Assembly (NCBI GenBank): GCA_944358375.1
Contig: CALVQT010000005.1
Span: forward strand, 10,037 to 74,036
Direction: 5' to 3'
DNA from: an uncultured Bacilli bacterium
Lineage (GTDB): Bacteria; Bacillota_I; Bacilli_A; RF39; UBA660
Length of the DNA stretch: 64,000 bases
Positions 55,032 to 62,870 of this stretch are shown here, one piece after another. A model generated the notes under the pieces. That model was not told where the DNA came from and did no database searches. It saw nothing but the letters and a program-made list of their open reading frames with translations. Numbering within the stretch: position 1 is the first letter of the stretch; the number at the start of each line of letters is the position of its first letter. Both the position numbers and the translations under genes were made by a program.

Positions 55032-55976
55032 ATGAAAAAAAGACAAGAAGTATATGATTTATACTGGTATTTTGCTTATGAAAGACAAAATATTTTTTGG
55101 AAAAAAATAAAAGGAAAAGAAGCTCCATGGACAAGTGATAAAATTCTTCAAGAATATAAATTTTGCAATAGTTATCGAATAAATGACCGAGTTAGCCAAT
55201 ATTTATTGAGAAATGTTATCTATAATAATAAAAAGTATTCAGATACTGATATGTTGTTTAGAATAATATTATTTAAATTATTTAATAAAGAATCAACATG
55301 GGAATTATTATTAAATAATCTTGGAGATATTACTTTAAAAAATTTTAATATGGAAGAATATTCTAAAATATTAGAAAAAGCACGATCTAATGGTGTCAAA
55401 ATATATAATGATGCCTACATAAGCTGTGCTACTAAAGCATTTGGATATTCAAGAAAACATGATAATCATTTAGCACTTTTAAATAAAATGTTTAATGAAG
55501 ATAAAATTCAAAAAAAACTTGTTAAATGTAAAAATATGAAAGAAGCATTTAATATTTTAAAAGAATATCCACTAATAGGTAATTTTATGGCTTATCAATT
55601 ACTAACAGATATAAATTATAGTGAAGTAGTAAACTGGTCAGAAGATGAGTTTACAGTTGCAGGGCCTGGCTCATTACGTGGAATAAAAAAATGTTTTATT
55701 AATAAAGGAAAAATGACTAATGAAGATATCATAAAATATATGTATGAACATCAAGATGAAGAATTTAAAAGACTTAATTTAAAATTTAAAAGAATAGGTA
55801 ATAGACCTCTACAACTTATAGATTGTCAAAATATATTTTGTGAATTAGATAAATACTGTCGAGAGGCTTTGCCAAATTTAAAATCAAATAGAAAAAAAAT
55901 AAAGAAAAAGTATATACCTAAAAATACTAAAATAGACTATATTTATCCACCAAAGTGGAAAATTAATCAATATTAA
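55032..55976 (+). CDS. Putative DNA base hypermodification protein (HMUDK-helical / aGPT-Pplase-like)
   Basis: 314 residues. WYFAYERQNIFWKKIKG, EAPWTSDKILQEYKFCNSY, RINDRVSQYLLRNVIY and the later LIGNFMAYQLLTDI with GPGSLRGIKKC match my memory of the family with the 5-hmdU DNA kinase helical domain and alpha-glutamyl/putrescinyl-thymine pyrophosphorylases. These were described from phages that replace or decorate thymine, with scattered bacterial copies. No P-loop kinase is fused, so it resembles the pyrophosphorylase branch. The C-terminus is basic (KSNRKKIKKKYIPK). AGGTGAT precedes the ATG. It may be a domesticated or defence-related DNA modifier. Confidence 0.7.
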   Translation: MKKRQEVYDLYWYFAYERQNIFWKKIKGKEAPWTSDKILQEYKFCNSYRINDRVSQYLLRNVIYNNKKYSDTDMLFRIILFKLFNKESTWELLLNNLGDITLKNFNMEEYSKILEKARSNGVKIYNDAYISCATKAFGYSRKHDNHLALLNKMFNEDKIQKKLVKCKNMKEAFNILKEYPLIGNFMAYQLLTDINYSEVVNWSEDEFTVAGPGSLRGIKKCFINKGKMTNEDIIKYMYEHQDEEFKRLNLKFKRIGNRPLQLIDCQNIFCELDKYCREALPNLKSNRKKIKKKYIPKNTKIDYIYPPKWKINQY

Positions 55977-56000
55977 AATTATACTTAGGAGCGTGTTAAA

Positions 56001-56342
56001 ATGAATAAACTAATAATATTCTTGATTATAATTACAATATCATTTTTATCAACTATAATATTTATGATTATTGATTATAGGTATAATGTTAGAATAAAAT
56101 ATTTCTCTTTTGTTGCAAAGAGTAAATTAATATTTTATATAGTCCTTATCATTTGGATTATTACATTAGTAAGCATTATTAGCATTTGTAATAATTACTA
56201 TATATGTTTAATACTTATCTTATATTTTAATTTATTTATGAATTTATATCATGGAGTTAAAAATTGGGAATTTGCTTATAATGTATACGTAAAAAATATT
56301 GACTTGCTACTAAAAGCAATTGAAAAAGATAATAATAATTAA
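56001..56342 (+). CDS. Small membrane protein, unknown
   Basis: 113 residues with three hydrophobic helices (about 3-25, 40-62 and 66-85) and a short polar tail (KNIDLLLKAIEKDNNN). AGGAGCG precedes the ATG, 24 bases after the hypermodification gene, so the two are probably cotranscribed. No family recognised. Confidence 0.65.
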   Translation: MNKLIIFLIIITISFLSTIIFMIIDYRYNVRIKYFSFVAKSKLIFYIVLIIWIITLVSIISICNNYYICLILILYFNLFMNLYHGVKNWEFAYNVYVKNIDLLLKAIEKDNNN

Positions 56343-56413
56343 TTATAAATAAAATTAGATTTCAAAACACTGCAAGTTTTTAAAAGTTATGATATTTTAA
56401 GTAAAATGTCAAT

Positions 56414-56442
56414 TTGACAAATTGGCGTATATGTGGTAAAAT
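56414..56442 (+). promoter_or_regulatory. Strong promoter of the thrS leader
   Basis: Consensus -35 TTGACA (56414-56419), 17-base spacer, extended -10 TGGTAAAAT with the hexamer at 56437-56442. Best match to a vegetative promoter in the window. The predicted start is near 56449. Confidence 0.8.
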
Positions 56443-56472
56443 TTAAGTACTCTTTGAAAGAGAGAGATTTAT

Positions 56473-56553
56473 ATGTTAAACAATCAAAAGACAACTACTT
56501 ATACAACAACGAAATCAATAGCTATTATTGATTGTTTTAGCATTGTTAAATAA
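56473..56553 (+). CDS. Threonine-rich leader peptide of thrS attenuator
   Basis: 26 residues, ATG to TAA, with residues 6-14 reading KTTTYTTTK: six threonine codons of seven (56491-56511). A weak AGAGAG site lies upstream. The downstream RNA can form three exclusive structures. A leader hairpin pairs 56513-56520 with 56526-56533. An antiterminator pairs 56528-56540 with 56593-56605 (11 of 13 pairs). A terminator pairs 56588-56599 with 56606-56617. Stalling at the threonine codons would cover the first arm of the leader hairpin and favour the antiterminator, as in the thr and his attenuators of enteric bacteria. The mechanism is inferred from pairing. Confidence 0.7.
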   Translation: MLNNQKTTTYTTTKSIAIIDCFSIVK

Positions 56554-56587
56554 AAGTATAAATTTGTATAGTTTATATTATTATTAC

Positions 56588-56626
56588 AAAGTCTATTACA
56601 ATCAAGTGATAGACTTTTAATTTTAG
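56588..56626 (+). terminator. Attenuator terminator in the thrS leader
   Basis: Twelve-base stem AAAGTCTATTAC / GTGATAGACTTT with loop AATCAA, followed by TTTTAATTTT. Its 5' arm and loop can alternatively pair with 56528-56540 at the end of the leader peptide gene. Confidence 0.78.
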
Positions 56627-56673
56627 TAAGTAAACTAATGAATAATTATAAAATATTATTATAAAGACTATGA

Positions 56674-56868
56674 TATAGGATACGATTATTAAGAATTTAT
56701 TTTATAGAGAATTATCGTTTGGTGGAAGATAATAATATGCTTAATAATTACTACCTATTATGTTGCACAGGAAACTGATTGCCCGTTAAATCGGTTATAT
56801 AAATTAAGTAAAAATAAGGATGGTACCGTGTGTTCATACACTCCTATATGGTATCATTCTTTTTTGTT
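56674..56868 (+). promoter_or_regulatory. T-box riboswitch (threonine) with terminator
   Basis: Stem I: ATAGG...ATTATTAAG (from 56674) pairs with CTTAATAAT...CCTAT (to about 56758). The internal loop exposes ACT at 56750-56752 followed by A, a threonine specifier codon. A further hairpin is AACTGATT / AATCGGTT. The T-box sequence AAGGATGGTACCGTG (56816-56830) is close to consensus. GGATGGTACC (56818-56827) pairs with GGTATCATTC (56850-56859) and is followed by TTTTTTTG, the terminator that uncharged tRNA-Thr would prevent. Confidence 0.88.
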
Positions 56869-56959
56869 TTAAGAAGATGATGACAATGAAAAAGACGGAA
56901 AGTGAGACGATATACTCTCTCAAGTAAAGAAGTAAAAATTAAGAAAGAAGGAAAGAAAA

Positions 56960-58495
56960 ATGATAAATGAAAAATGTGCTAAATTACTAAAAATAGTTAT
57001 TCAAAAAAAATATAAAAATGTAAAATTAGATAAAACTTTTGCCGATGCTAATGAATTTTATTATGAATTTAAAATTGACGATTCTATAAGCGAAAATGAT
57101 TTATCTAAATTAGGAAAAGAAATAAAAGAATTAGATAAAAATGTTTATGTCAAACTTTTAAGAGTAAGTGGAGTTTATTTTGAAGGAAATGCTAATAATG
57201 AAATGATTACTAGAATTGTTGGTAAGGGCTTCGAAAGTGTAGAAGAATTAAATAAATATAACAAATTTCTAGAAGAAGCAAAAGAGAGAGATCATAGAAA
57301 AATTGGTCAAGATTTAGATTTATTTTGTTTTTCTGATTATGTGGGAGCAGGCTTACCTCTTTATACTCCAAGAGGAACAATAGTTAAAGATGAATTACAA
57401 AAAGAAATAGAAAGGATTTGTAAAAGATATGGATTTCAAAAAGTAAGTTGTCCATCTCTTGCAGATATTTCTTTATTTGAAACTTCCGGACATGCTCAAA
57501 AATTTAATGATGAATTATTTAGAGTAGAATCTCCAAAAGGTCATAAATTTGTTTTAAAACCTGTTCAATGCCCTCATCATACTCAAATTTTTGCATCTAA
57601 ATTAAGAAGTTATAAAGATTTGCCAATTAGATATATGGAATCAGATAAACAATATCGTGCAGAATTACAAGGGGCAGTTAGTGGCTTATCAAGAGTATAT
57701 GCAATTACTGTTGAAGATGGTCATTCCTTTTGTCGAGTAGATCAAGTAAAAGATGAAGTAATTAACATGTGTAATTTAATTAAAGATTTTTATTCAAGAA
57801 TGGGTCTTTGGGAAGAACATTGGGTATCTTTATCTGTTCGAGATTATGAACACCCTGAGAAATATATTGGAAATAAAGAAGATTGGAATTTGTGTGAGAA
57901 AATGCTTCAAGAAGTATCAGATGAATTAAATTTAGATGCAAAAAGATGTGAAGGAGAGGCAGCATTATATGGCCCAAAATTAGACTTTATGTTTAAAGAT
58001 GCATTAGGCAGAGAAATTCAAATTCCAACTGTTCAATTGGATTTTTCTACTCCAAAAAGATTTGACTTATTCTATATTGATGAAAATGGTAAAAGACAAA
58101 CTCCAGTCATGGTACATAGAGCTGTTTTAGGTTCCTATGAAAGATTTTTAGTTCTTATTTTAGAACAATTCAAAGGTGTTCTTCCTATATGGTTATCTCC
58201 AGTTCAAGTAAACATTGTACCAATTAATATGAAATACCATGATGAATATTGTAAGAAATTAAAACAATTACTTATTGATGAAGATATTAGAGCTGAATAT
58301 GATGATTCTAAAGGACAAATGAACAAAAAAATTAGACAAAGCAATATAATGAAGAATCCATACACTTTAATTATTGGAGATAATGAAAGAGATAATAACT
58401 TAGTAAGCTATCGTAAATATGGAAGTGAAGAAACAATTTCTATGGGCATTGAAGAGTTTATTTTTCAATTAAAAAATGAAATTAAGAGTAGATAG
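56960..58495 (+). CDS. thrS: Threonyl-tRNA synthetase, compact form lacking the editing core
   Basis: 511 residues against about 640 for the common enzyme. The class II core begins near residue 110 (RDHRKIGQDLDLF) with motif 1 around YTPRGTIVKDEL and zinc-site residues in VQCPHHTQIF, VEDGHSFCR and VMVHRAVLGSYERFL. The anticodon-binding domain follows (VNIVPINMKYHDEYC). The N-terminal 110 residues have no TGS domain and only the edges of the N2 editing domain (NEFYYEFKI, GVYFEGNANNEMITRI); the histidine-rich editing pocket is missing. It charges tRNA-Thr. AAGGAAAG precedes the ATG. Controlled by the attenuator and T-box upstream. Confidence 0.95.
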   Translation: MINEKCAKLLKIVIQKKYKNVKLDKTFADANEFYYEFKIDDSISENDLSKLGKEIKELDKNVYVKLLRVSGVYFEGNANNEMITRIVGKGFESVEELNKYNKFLEEAKERDHRKIGQDLDLFCFSDYVGAGLPLYTPRGTIVKDELQKEIERICKRYGFQKVSCPSLADISLFETSGHAQKFNDELFRVESPKGHKFVLKPVQCPHHTQIFASKLRSYKDLPIRYMESDKQYRAELQGAVSGLSRVYAITVEDGHSFCRVDQVKDEVINMCNLIKDFYSRMGLWEEHWVSLSVRDYEHPEKYIGNKEDWNLCEKMLQEVSDELNLDAKRCEGEAALYGPKLDFMFKDALGREIQIPTVQLDFSTPKRFDLFYIDENGKRQTPVMVHRAVLGSYERFLVLILEQFKGVLPIWLSPVQVNIVPINMKYHDEYCKKLKQLLIDEDIRAEYDDSKGQMNKKIRQSNIMKNPYTLIIGDNERDNNLVSYRKYGSEETISMGIEEFIFQLKNEIKSR

Positions 58496-58502
58496 ATAAA
58501 AG

Positions 58503-58536
58503 AAGATGTTAAGTATTAATACTTAATATCTTTTTT
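58503..58536 (+). terminator. Intrinsic terminator of thrS
   Basis: TTAAGT / ACTTAA extended by GAT / ATC, loop ATTAAT, then TTTTTT. Confidence 0.75.
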
Positions 58537-58800
58537 CTATTTTATGATGATTCTTTGTCGTTACAATATCTATGAGATTTTAAAACAAAATATTTTACTA
58601 TTGACTTATATATTAAAGTTCGAAAGTGTCGAACAAATTAATATCATATAGTTACGAACTTTAGTCTCTTTATCTAATGCGTATGTACTAAAATTAGTAT
58701 AATTTTAATATTAATATTTTTATAATATAATATAATATCTTTATAAAAATCACTTTAGAATTTAGGAAGATAAATAGTAATTTTTTAATAGGAGAAGAAA
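58537..58800. other. Non-coding interval with nested dyads
   Basis: No reading frame is convincing here. GTTCGA-AAGTG-TCGAAC (58618-58634) is an inverted repeat, and AAAGTTCG (58615-58622) also pairs with CGAACTTT (58655-58662). A TTGACT at 58601 lacks a matching -10. The rest is A/T-rich. It could hold an operator or a small structured RNA. Confidence 0.45.
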
Positions 58801-59031
58801 ATGGAAAAACTTATTATTAGTGCAGTATCTATTGGGTTAGTAGTTATATGCTTGAAATTTATCTTTGCAAACTATAAAAAAGGAGAAAGAACTTATTTAA
58901 CAGAAGGAATGTGTATAGGAATGTGTTTAGGAGTTTTAATATTCAGACCATTCAATTTTAATTTAGATTTAGGCATGAGTTTAGGAATGTTAGTTGGAGA
59001 AACTATTGGAAATTTAATAAAAAAGAAGTAG
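58801..59031 (+). CDS. Small membrane protein with glycine-zipper helix
   Basis: 76 residues. A membrane helix at 5-24, then a basic loop (NYKKGERTYLTEG), then a second hydrophobic part in which small residues recur (GMCIGMCLGV, LGMSLGMLVGETIG). AGGAG precedes the ATG. No family recognised; glycine-zipper peptides of this kind can oligomerise in membranes. Confidence 0.6.
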   Translation: MEKLIISAVSIGLVVICLKFIFANYKKGERTYLTEGMCIGMCLGVLIFRPFNFNLDLGMSLGMLVGETIGNLIKKK

Positions 59032-59114
59032 CAGCAAAATTACATTTATTAATTAGATTATAATTAGATATCAGAAATGCTAAGCTTTTTTTATAATTAT
59101 TTACATAAGATAAA

Positions 59115-59148
59115 AACTTACTAACTTTTATAGTTAGTAAGTTATTTT
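59115..59148. terminator. Hairpin AACTTACTAAC / GTTAGTAAGTT
   Basis: Eleven perfect pairs with loop TTTTATA, T-rich on the 3' side (ATTTT). A likely terminator after the small membrane protein gene, or the mark of a lost gene. Confidence 0.6.
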
Positions 59149-59384
59149 CAAATGGAGTGGTAGCTGGTAAGTGCACGACTTTTTTAATATATAAATCATT
59201 CATTAATAACATACTATAATTTTGTAACTAATTTAATGTCAATATTAAAAAATGAAAATATAATAATCCTTATTGTAATATCAGAAGCATTATTAAGTAA
59301 CAATGTTTACTTAATTTAGCTCTAATGATAAAATTGTATTGTATATAGTTTATGGATAGTAGTGTGTTTTTATGCATAAAATGA
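59149..59384. other. Interval without a convincing gene
   Basis: It starts with an unusually G-rich block (GGAGTGGTAGCTGGTAAGTG, 59154-59173) inside A/T-rich sequence, possibly a leftover of foreign DNA. A minus-strand frame across it is short and without a ribosome binding site. Nothing else is seen. Confidence 0.35.
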
Positions 59385-59768
59385 ATATTTATTGTAATTT
59401 TTGCAATATGCATTATCCTTTTACAGAAAGTTGATGCAGTAACATATGGAATTTGTTTATCTAAAGTAGAATATCAAAAAGATTCAAATACTGGAGAATT
59501 TAACAAAACTGAACTGGGAAATCAATCTGTAAGAATATATGATGCTTTCACATCCTTAACTAATCCTTGTCGTAATTATTGGTTTAGAGTAAAACCTTAT
59601 AATATAGATACAGGAGTACTTGGTGGTGTTGTTGTTAAAATGGACGAAAAAAAAGAATTTGTTAATCACGATGGAGCAGGAGTTCCTGAAACACATTATC
59701 TTAAAGTAGCAAGATATGATTTCAAATTATTAAAATCAACAGTTTCTCTAACATGGTTTTACAAATAA
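59385..59768 (+). pseudogene. Secreted peptide gene without a start codon
   Basis: An open frame of 127 codons begins right after a TGA (59382). It reads as a signal peptide (IFIVIFAICIILLQKVDA) and a small exported domain (VTYGICLSKVEYQKDSNTG to STVSLTWFYK), with two cysteines. There is no ATG, GTG or TTG at the front. An ATG in the other frame at 59372 (ATGCATAAAATGAAT) would give M-H-K-M-N and fuse correctly if one base were removed, so a frameshift is likely. The next genes encode membrane proteins and an ABC transporter, so it may have been a bacteriocin-like or signalling peptide. Function unproven. Confidence 0.55.
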
Positions 59769-59824
59769 AGTAAATTAAAAATTTCATAAACTCTTTACTT
59801 TTTATTTATGAGGTGACGTGAAAT

Positions 59825-60736
59825 ATGAAAGAAATATCAAAAAGAAATAAATTGGTAGTTGTTGTAATTGCCGTTGTTTCAATTATTATCATATTTTCTG
59901 TAAATAGTGTGCTAAAAGAGGTAGAAAAGTTAAATGTGTATCGAAGTCAATTAATACAGCAATGTAAAGAAGATATGAAAGGTGAAATTTTAGACGAAGG
60001 ATACCTCAAAACATGTAAAGAAGTAATAAAAGATGAAAATATAAAAATAGATTTTTATACTATTTTTTCAGAACTACTAGTATGGAAAATACATTATTTT
60101 AATGCAATTGCTTTTTTAATTATAACAATACCAACACTATTTAATATATGTAAAATTTTAAAAAATAAATATATCTTAAATTCATTAACACGGGAAAATT
60201 ATAATTCATTTATGAAGAAATATTTAAAAGTAGCATATAAATATACATGGATTTTACCATTTATAGCTATATTTGCAATTTTCTTAGTAGGCATAAATTC
60301 AACTTTCAATCCTGAATATAGTATAAAATTCTCAACCGTTGTATGGTCAAAAGATTTGATAAGCAACCCCATTGTATTTATAGTTTTATATATACTAAAT
60401 ATAATATTTTATTCATTCACATTTGTTAACATATCTTTAATAATAGCAAGAAAACAACACAAATATATTCCTTGTGTTATACTATCATATATTTTTTATA
60501 TAGGCTTAGAATTATTCCTTGAGGTAGGATTAAACATGCTTATTTCAAATATAATTTTTAAAAGTGATTTTGGAATTATATTTAATATAATGAATCTATT
60601 CATGTTTAATGATGTTTTTGGAGTATCAACTTTGTTATTATTTAGCTTTATTGTTATGTTAATTTCATTTGCTTTTGTATATCTAATGTATAGAAATAAA
60701 GAAAGATTAATAATAGATTGTGAGAAAAACAATTAA
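59825..60736 (+). CDS. Polytopic membrane protein, unknown
   Basis: 303 residues. Helix at 12-30, an external loop with two cysteines (LIQQCKEDMKGEILDEG, LKTCKEV), then five or six helices. AGGTGA precedes the ATG. It lies between a secreted-peptide gene remnant and an ABC transporter, so a role in export of or immunity to the peptide is possible. No family recognised. Confidence 0.65.
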   Translation: MKEISKRNKLVVVVIAVVSIIIIFSVNSVLKEVEKLNVYRSQLIQQCKEDMKGEILDEGYLKTCKEVIKDENIKIDFYTIFSELLVWKIHYFNAIAFLIITIPTLFNICKILKNKYILNSLTRENYNSFMKKYLKVAYKYTWILPFIAIFAIFLVGINSTFNPEYSIKFSTVVWSKDLISNPIVFIVLYILNIIFYSFTFVNISLIIARKQHKYIPCVILSYIFYIGLELFLEVGLNMLISNIIFKSDFGIIFNIMNLFMFNDVFGVSTLLLFSFIVMLISFAFVYLMYRNKERLIIDCEKNN

Positions 60737-60758
60737 AAGTAATGGAGGAATATGTAAT

Positions 60759-61377
60759 ATGATAACAATTACAAATTTAAGCAAATCTTTTAAAAAATAT
60801 AAATATGGAATTAAAAGAAGGAAATATTTATGGTTTAAGTGGTCGAAATGGTGCCGGTAAAAGTGTTTTCTTAAAATTAATTTGTGGTTTATATAGCCCA
60901 ACTACTGGATGTATTTTATTTGATGGGAAAAATTATAATAAAAATAACTTGTATATACCTAACTTACGCGCATTAATTGAAAAACCTAATTTTTTTCCTG
61001 AATTAACAGGAATGGAAAATTTAATATTGTTATCAAAAATACAAAATAAAATTAGCATTGATGATATTGAAAAAACGTTAAAAAATGTCAATCTTTATTC
61101 AGAAAAAGATAAAAAGTATTCAGAATATTCACTTGGAATGAAACAAAAGTTGGGTATAGCACAAGTGCTTATGGAAGATCCAGATATAATTATTTTAGAT
61201 GAACCATTTAATGGTATAGAAAAATCAAGTGTTGATAAAATAATCAACATATTATTAGAAGAAAAGAAAAAAGGGAAAATAATAATTGTATCTACACATA
61301 TAAAAGAAGATCTTGTGAAACTATCTGATATAATATACACATTTGATAATGGAGAAATTATTGTAGAAAATGAATAA
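60759..61377 (+). pseudogene. ABC transporter ATPase with damaged N-terminus
   Basis: ATG 60759 behind GGAGG opens MITITNLSKSFKKYK, the normal first strand of an ABC ATPase, but that frame soon becomes nonsense. The rest of the protein (ELKEGNIYGLSGRNGAGKS onward) is in another frame, readable from ATG 60805. Walker A, signature YSLGMKQKLGIAQVLM, Walker B IIILDEPFNG and the H-loop STHIKED are all intact. The usual few residues between KKYK and ELKEG are missing. A small deletion with frameshift explains this. The shorter frame (60805-61377, 190 residues) could still be translated but lacks its first strand and a ribosome binding site. Confidence 0.65.
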
Positions 61378-61978
61378 AAATTATTTATATAAGCAAAGAA
61401 AAATTTATAATAAAATAATAATTATTATTGGAATCACAATACCTCTTTTGGAATATAAAGGAAACTATAATTATTTCGAAAAAATGATTATAGTTTTAAA
61501 TAATGAATGGTTTTTAATTACTAATCTTCTAGTAATTGGTCTAAATGTACTTAGAGGAATATCATTTTATGATAATATAACTCTTAAGCAAAGAACAAAA
61601 GGAATTATTGATTCAAAAATAAGAATATCTACTTCTGTCTTATTAACATGTTTAAAAAATTGTATTTTTGCAATTACTTTGTCACTAATTTTAACCTTTT
61701 TCATTATGAACTTGACCATAACAGGTGATCTTCAAGTAATGATATTATTTTTAAAACAATGCTTAACATATATTTTATTATGTCTTTTTTCTGTGATAAT
61801 TTTAATTTTTTCTATAACTAATTTTTATAAAACTGGATTTATAATAACTAGTATATTATTGATAATATTTATTAAAAATATTAACCTAAATATTGATCTC
61901 GTACAGCTTTTTTGTATTATATTTTTTACAATTATTTTTTATGAGTTGTTTTTATTTGTTAATAGAAAGAAGAAATAA
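61370..61978 (+). CDS. ABC transporter membrane subunit (small)
   Basis: 202 residues with about six helices, overlapping the end of the ATPase gene by 8 bases. Typical of short ABC-2-like permeases of bacteriocin immunity transporters. A charged stretch LKQRTKGIIDSKIRI lies between helices two and three. No strong family match. Confidence 0.62.
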   Translation: MNKNYLYKQRKIYNKIIIIIGITIPLLEYKGNYNYFEKMIIVLNNEWFLITNLLVIGLNVLRGISFYDNITLKQRTKGIIDSKIRISTSVLLTCLKNCIFAITLSLILTFFIMNLTITGDLQVMILFLKQCLTYILLCLFSVIILIFSITNFYKTGFIITSILLIIFIKNINLNIDLVQLFCIIFFTIIFYELFLFVNRKKK

Positions 61979-61980
61979 AA

Positions 61981-62472
61981 ATGAAATACTATAGATTATG
62001 TTTCAAACAATTATCTAAACAAAAATTATGGAAATTATTAATTGTGTATTTTATTATTTATAGTATGATCATTTTAGTATCGTACTTATCAAATTTTGAT
62101 TTTGATGTTAATTTATTTAACATAATAATTGGTAACTTTCAAAATGATACTTTATTAAGTATTTTATGGATGTTATTTCAAATTATATTTCACACATATA
62201 TAATTTACTTGTTTTCTACCTACGATAAAACAAATTCATTTGAATTTATAATATTAAGAGAATCAAATAAAAACATTATTCAAAAAAAAATATTACTACT
62301 CTTAGCAATAACTATATTATTTAGAATAATAGTATTTTTATTTACCTATTTTATTTTTTTTAGAAGTATTAATTTTCCATACTATAGTCTTGGATTTAAC
62401 TTGTGTATACACATAGTTATAGTTATTATTGCCAGCATAATATCATACAAATTAGATGAGTTCGATTTATAA
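61981..62472 (+). CDS. Second small transporter membrane subunit
   Basis: 163 residues with four helices. Starts 3 bases after the previous gene with no clear ribosome binding site, so translation may be coupled. The loop STYDKTNSFEFIILRESNKN resembles loops of ABC-2 permease fragments. Probably pairs with the preceding subunit. Confidence 0.6.
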   Translation: MKYYRLCFKQLSKQKLWKLLIVYFIIYSMIILVSYLSNFDFDVNLFNIIIGNFQNDTLLSILWMLFQIIFHTYIIYLFSTYDKTNSFEFIILRESNKNIIQKKILLLLAITILFRIIVFLFTYFIFFRSINFPYYSLGFNLCIHIVIVIIASIISYKLDEFDL

Positions 62473-62498
62473 TTAAATACTATAAAATAAATTATTTA

Positions 62499-62534
62499 AA
62501 AAAAAGATGATTTTGAGAGATAAGCATCTTTTTT
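62499..62534 (+). terminator. Intrinsic terminator of the transporter cassette
   Basis: AAAAAGATG (62501-62509) pairs with CATCTTTTT (62525-62533) around a 15-base loop. Confidence 0.65.
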
Positions 62535-62561
62535 ATCTTTTCTTAATTTGACAATTTGTTT

Positions 62562-62715
62562 TTAGAGGTTATTACTAATATTTAAAAACTTGTTATTTTC
62601 ATTCAGTATTTTGATTGCTTCTTTATATTTTTTATTATCGTTATTAACTTTATCAATCTAAGAGTCTATTTTTAATTTATCAGAACTTAATAATTGTTTT
62701 AATTTTGAATTGCGA
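62562..62715 (-). pseudogene. Fragment of a coiled-coil coding sequence with in-frame stop
   Basis: The minus strand reads NSKLKQLLSSDKLKIDS, then TAG (62658-62660), then IDKVNNDNKKYKEAIKILNE and on to a TAA at 62562-62564. The two parts look like one amphipathic helix broken by the stop. No start codon or ribosome binding site. A likely decayed gene end. Confidence 0.4.
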
Positions 62716-62787
62716 TTTATTACTAATAGAGAAAGATGTTTAATCGGTACAAAAGATAAATTAACAAATAGGGCTTGGAAAAACTAA
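62716..62787 (+). pseudogene. C-terminal gene fragment
   Basis: The plus strand reads FITNRERCLIGTKDKLTNRA and a few more codons to a TAA at 62785-62787 without any start. Protein-like composition; parent gene unknown. Confidence 0.3.
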
Positions 62788-62816
62788 ATAAGAAGATTAA
62801 AAAAGCAAAAATTTAC

Positions 62817-62845
62817 TTGCAAATTTAATTAATTTATGTTATAAT
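62817..62845 (+). promoter_or_regulatory. Extended -10 promoter
   Basis: -35 TTGCAA (62817-62822), 17-base spacer, -10 TATAAT (62840-62845) with TGT upstream. 26 bases before the next start codon. Confidence 0.75.
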
Positions 62846-62870
62846 GTAGAACAATTAAAGGGGTGGTTCT

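Noticed and set aside
58618..58634. SOS (LexA) box
   Set aside because: The Gram-positive site is GAAC-N4-GTTC; here the half-sites have the opposite order (GTTCGA...TCGAAC).
59003..59212. Minus-strand frame of 69 codons after the small membrane protein
   Set aside because: No ribosome binding site, overlaps a terminator-like hairpin and the end of a real gene; treated as non-coding.
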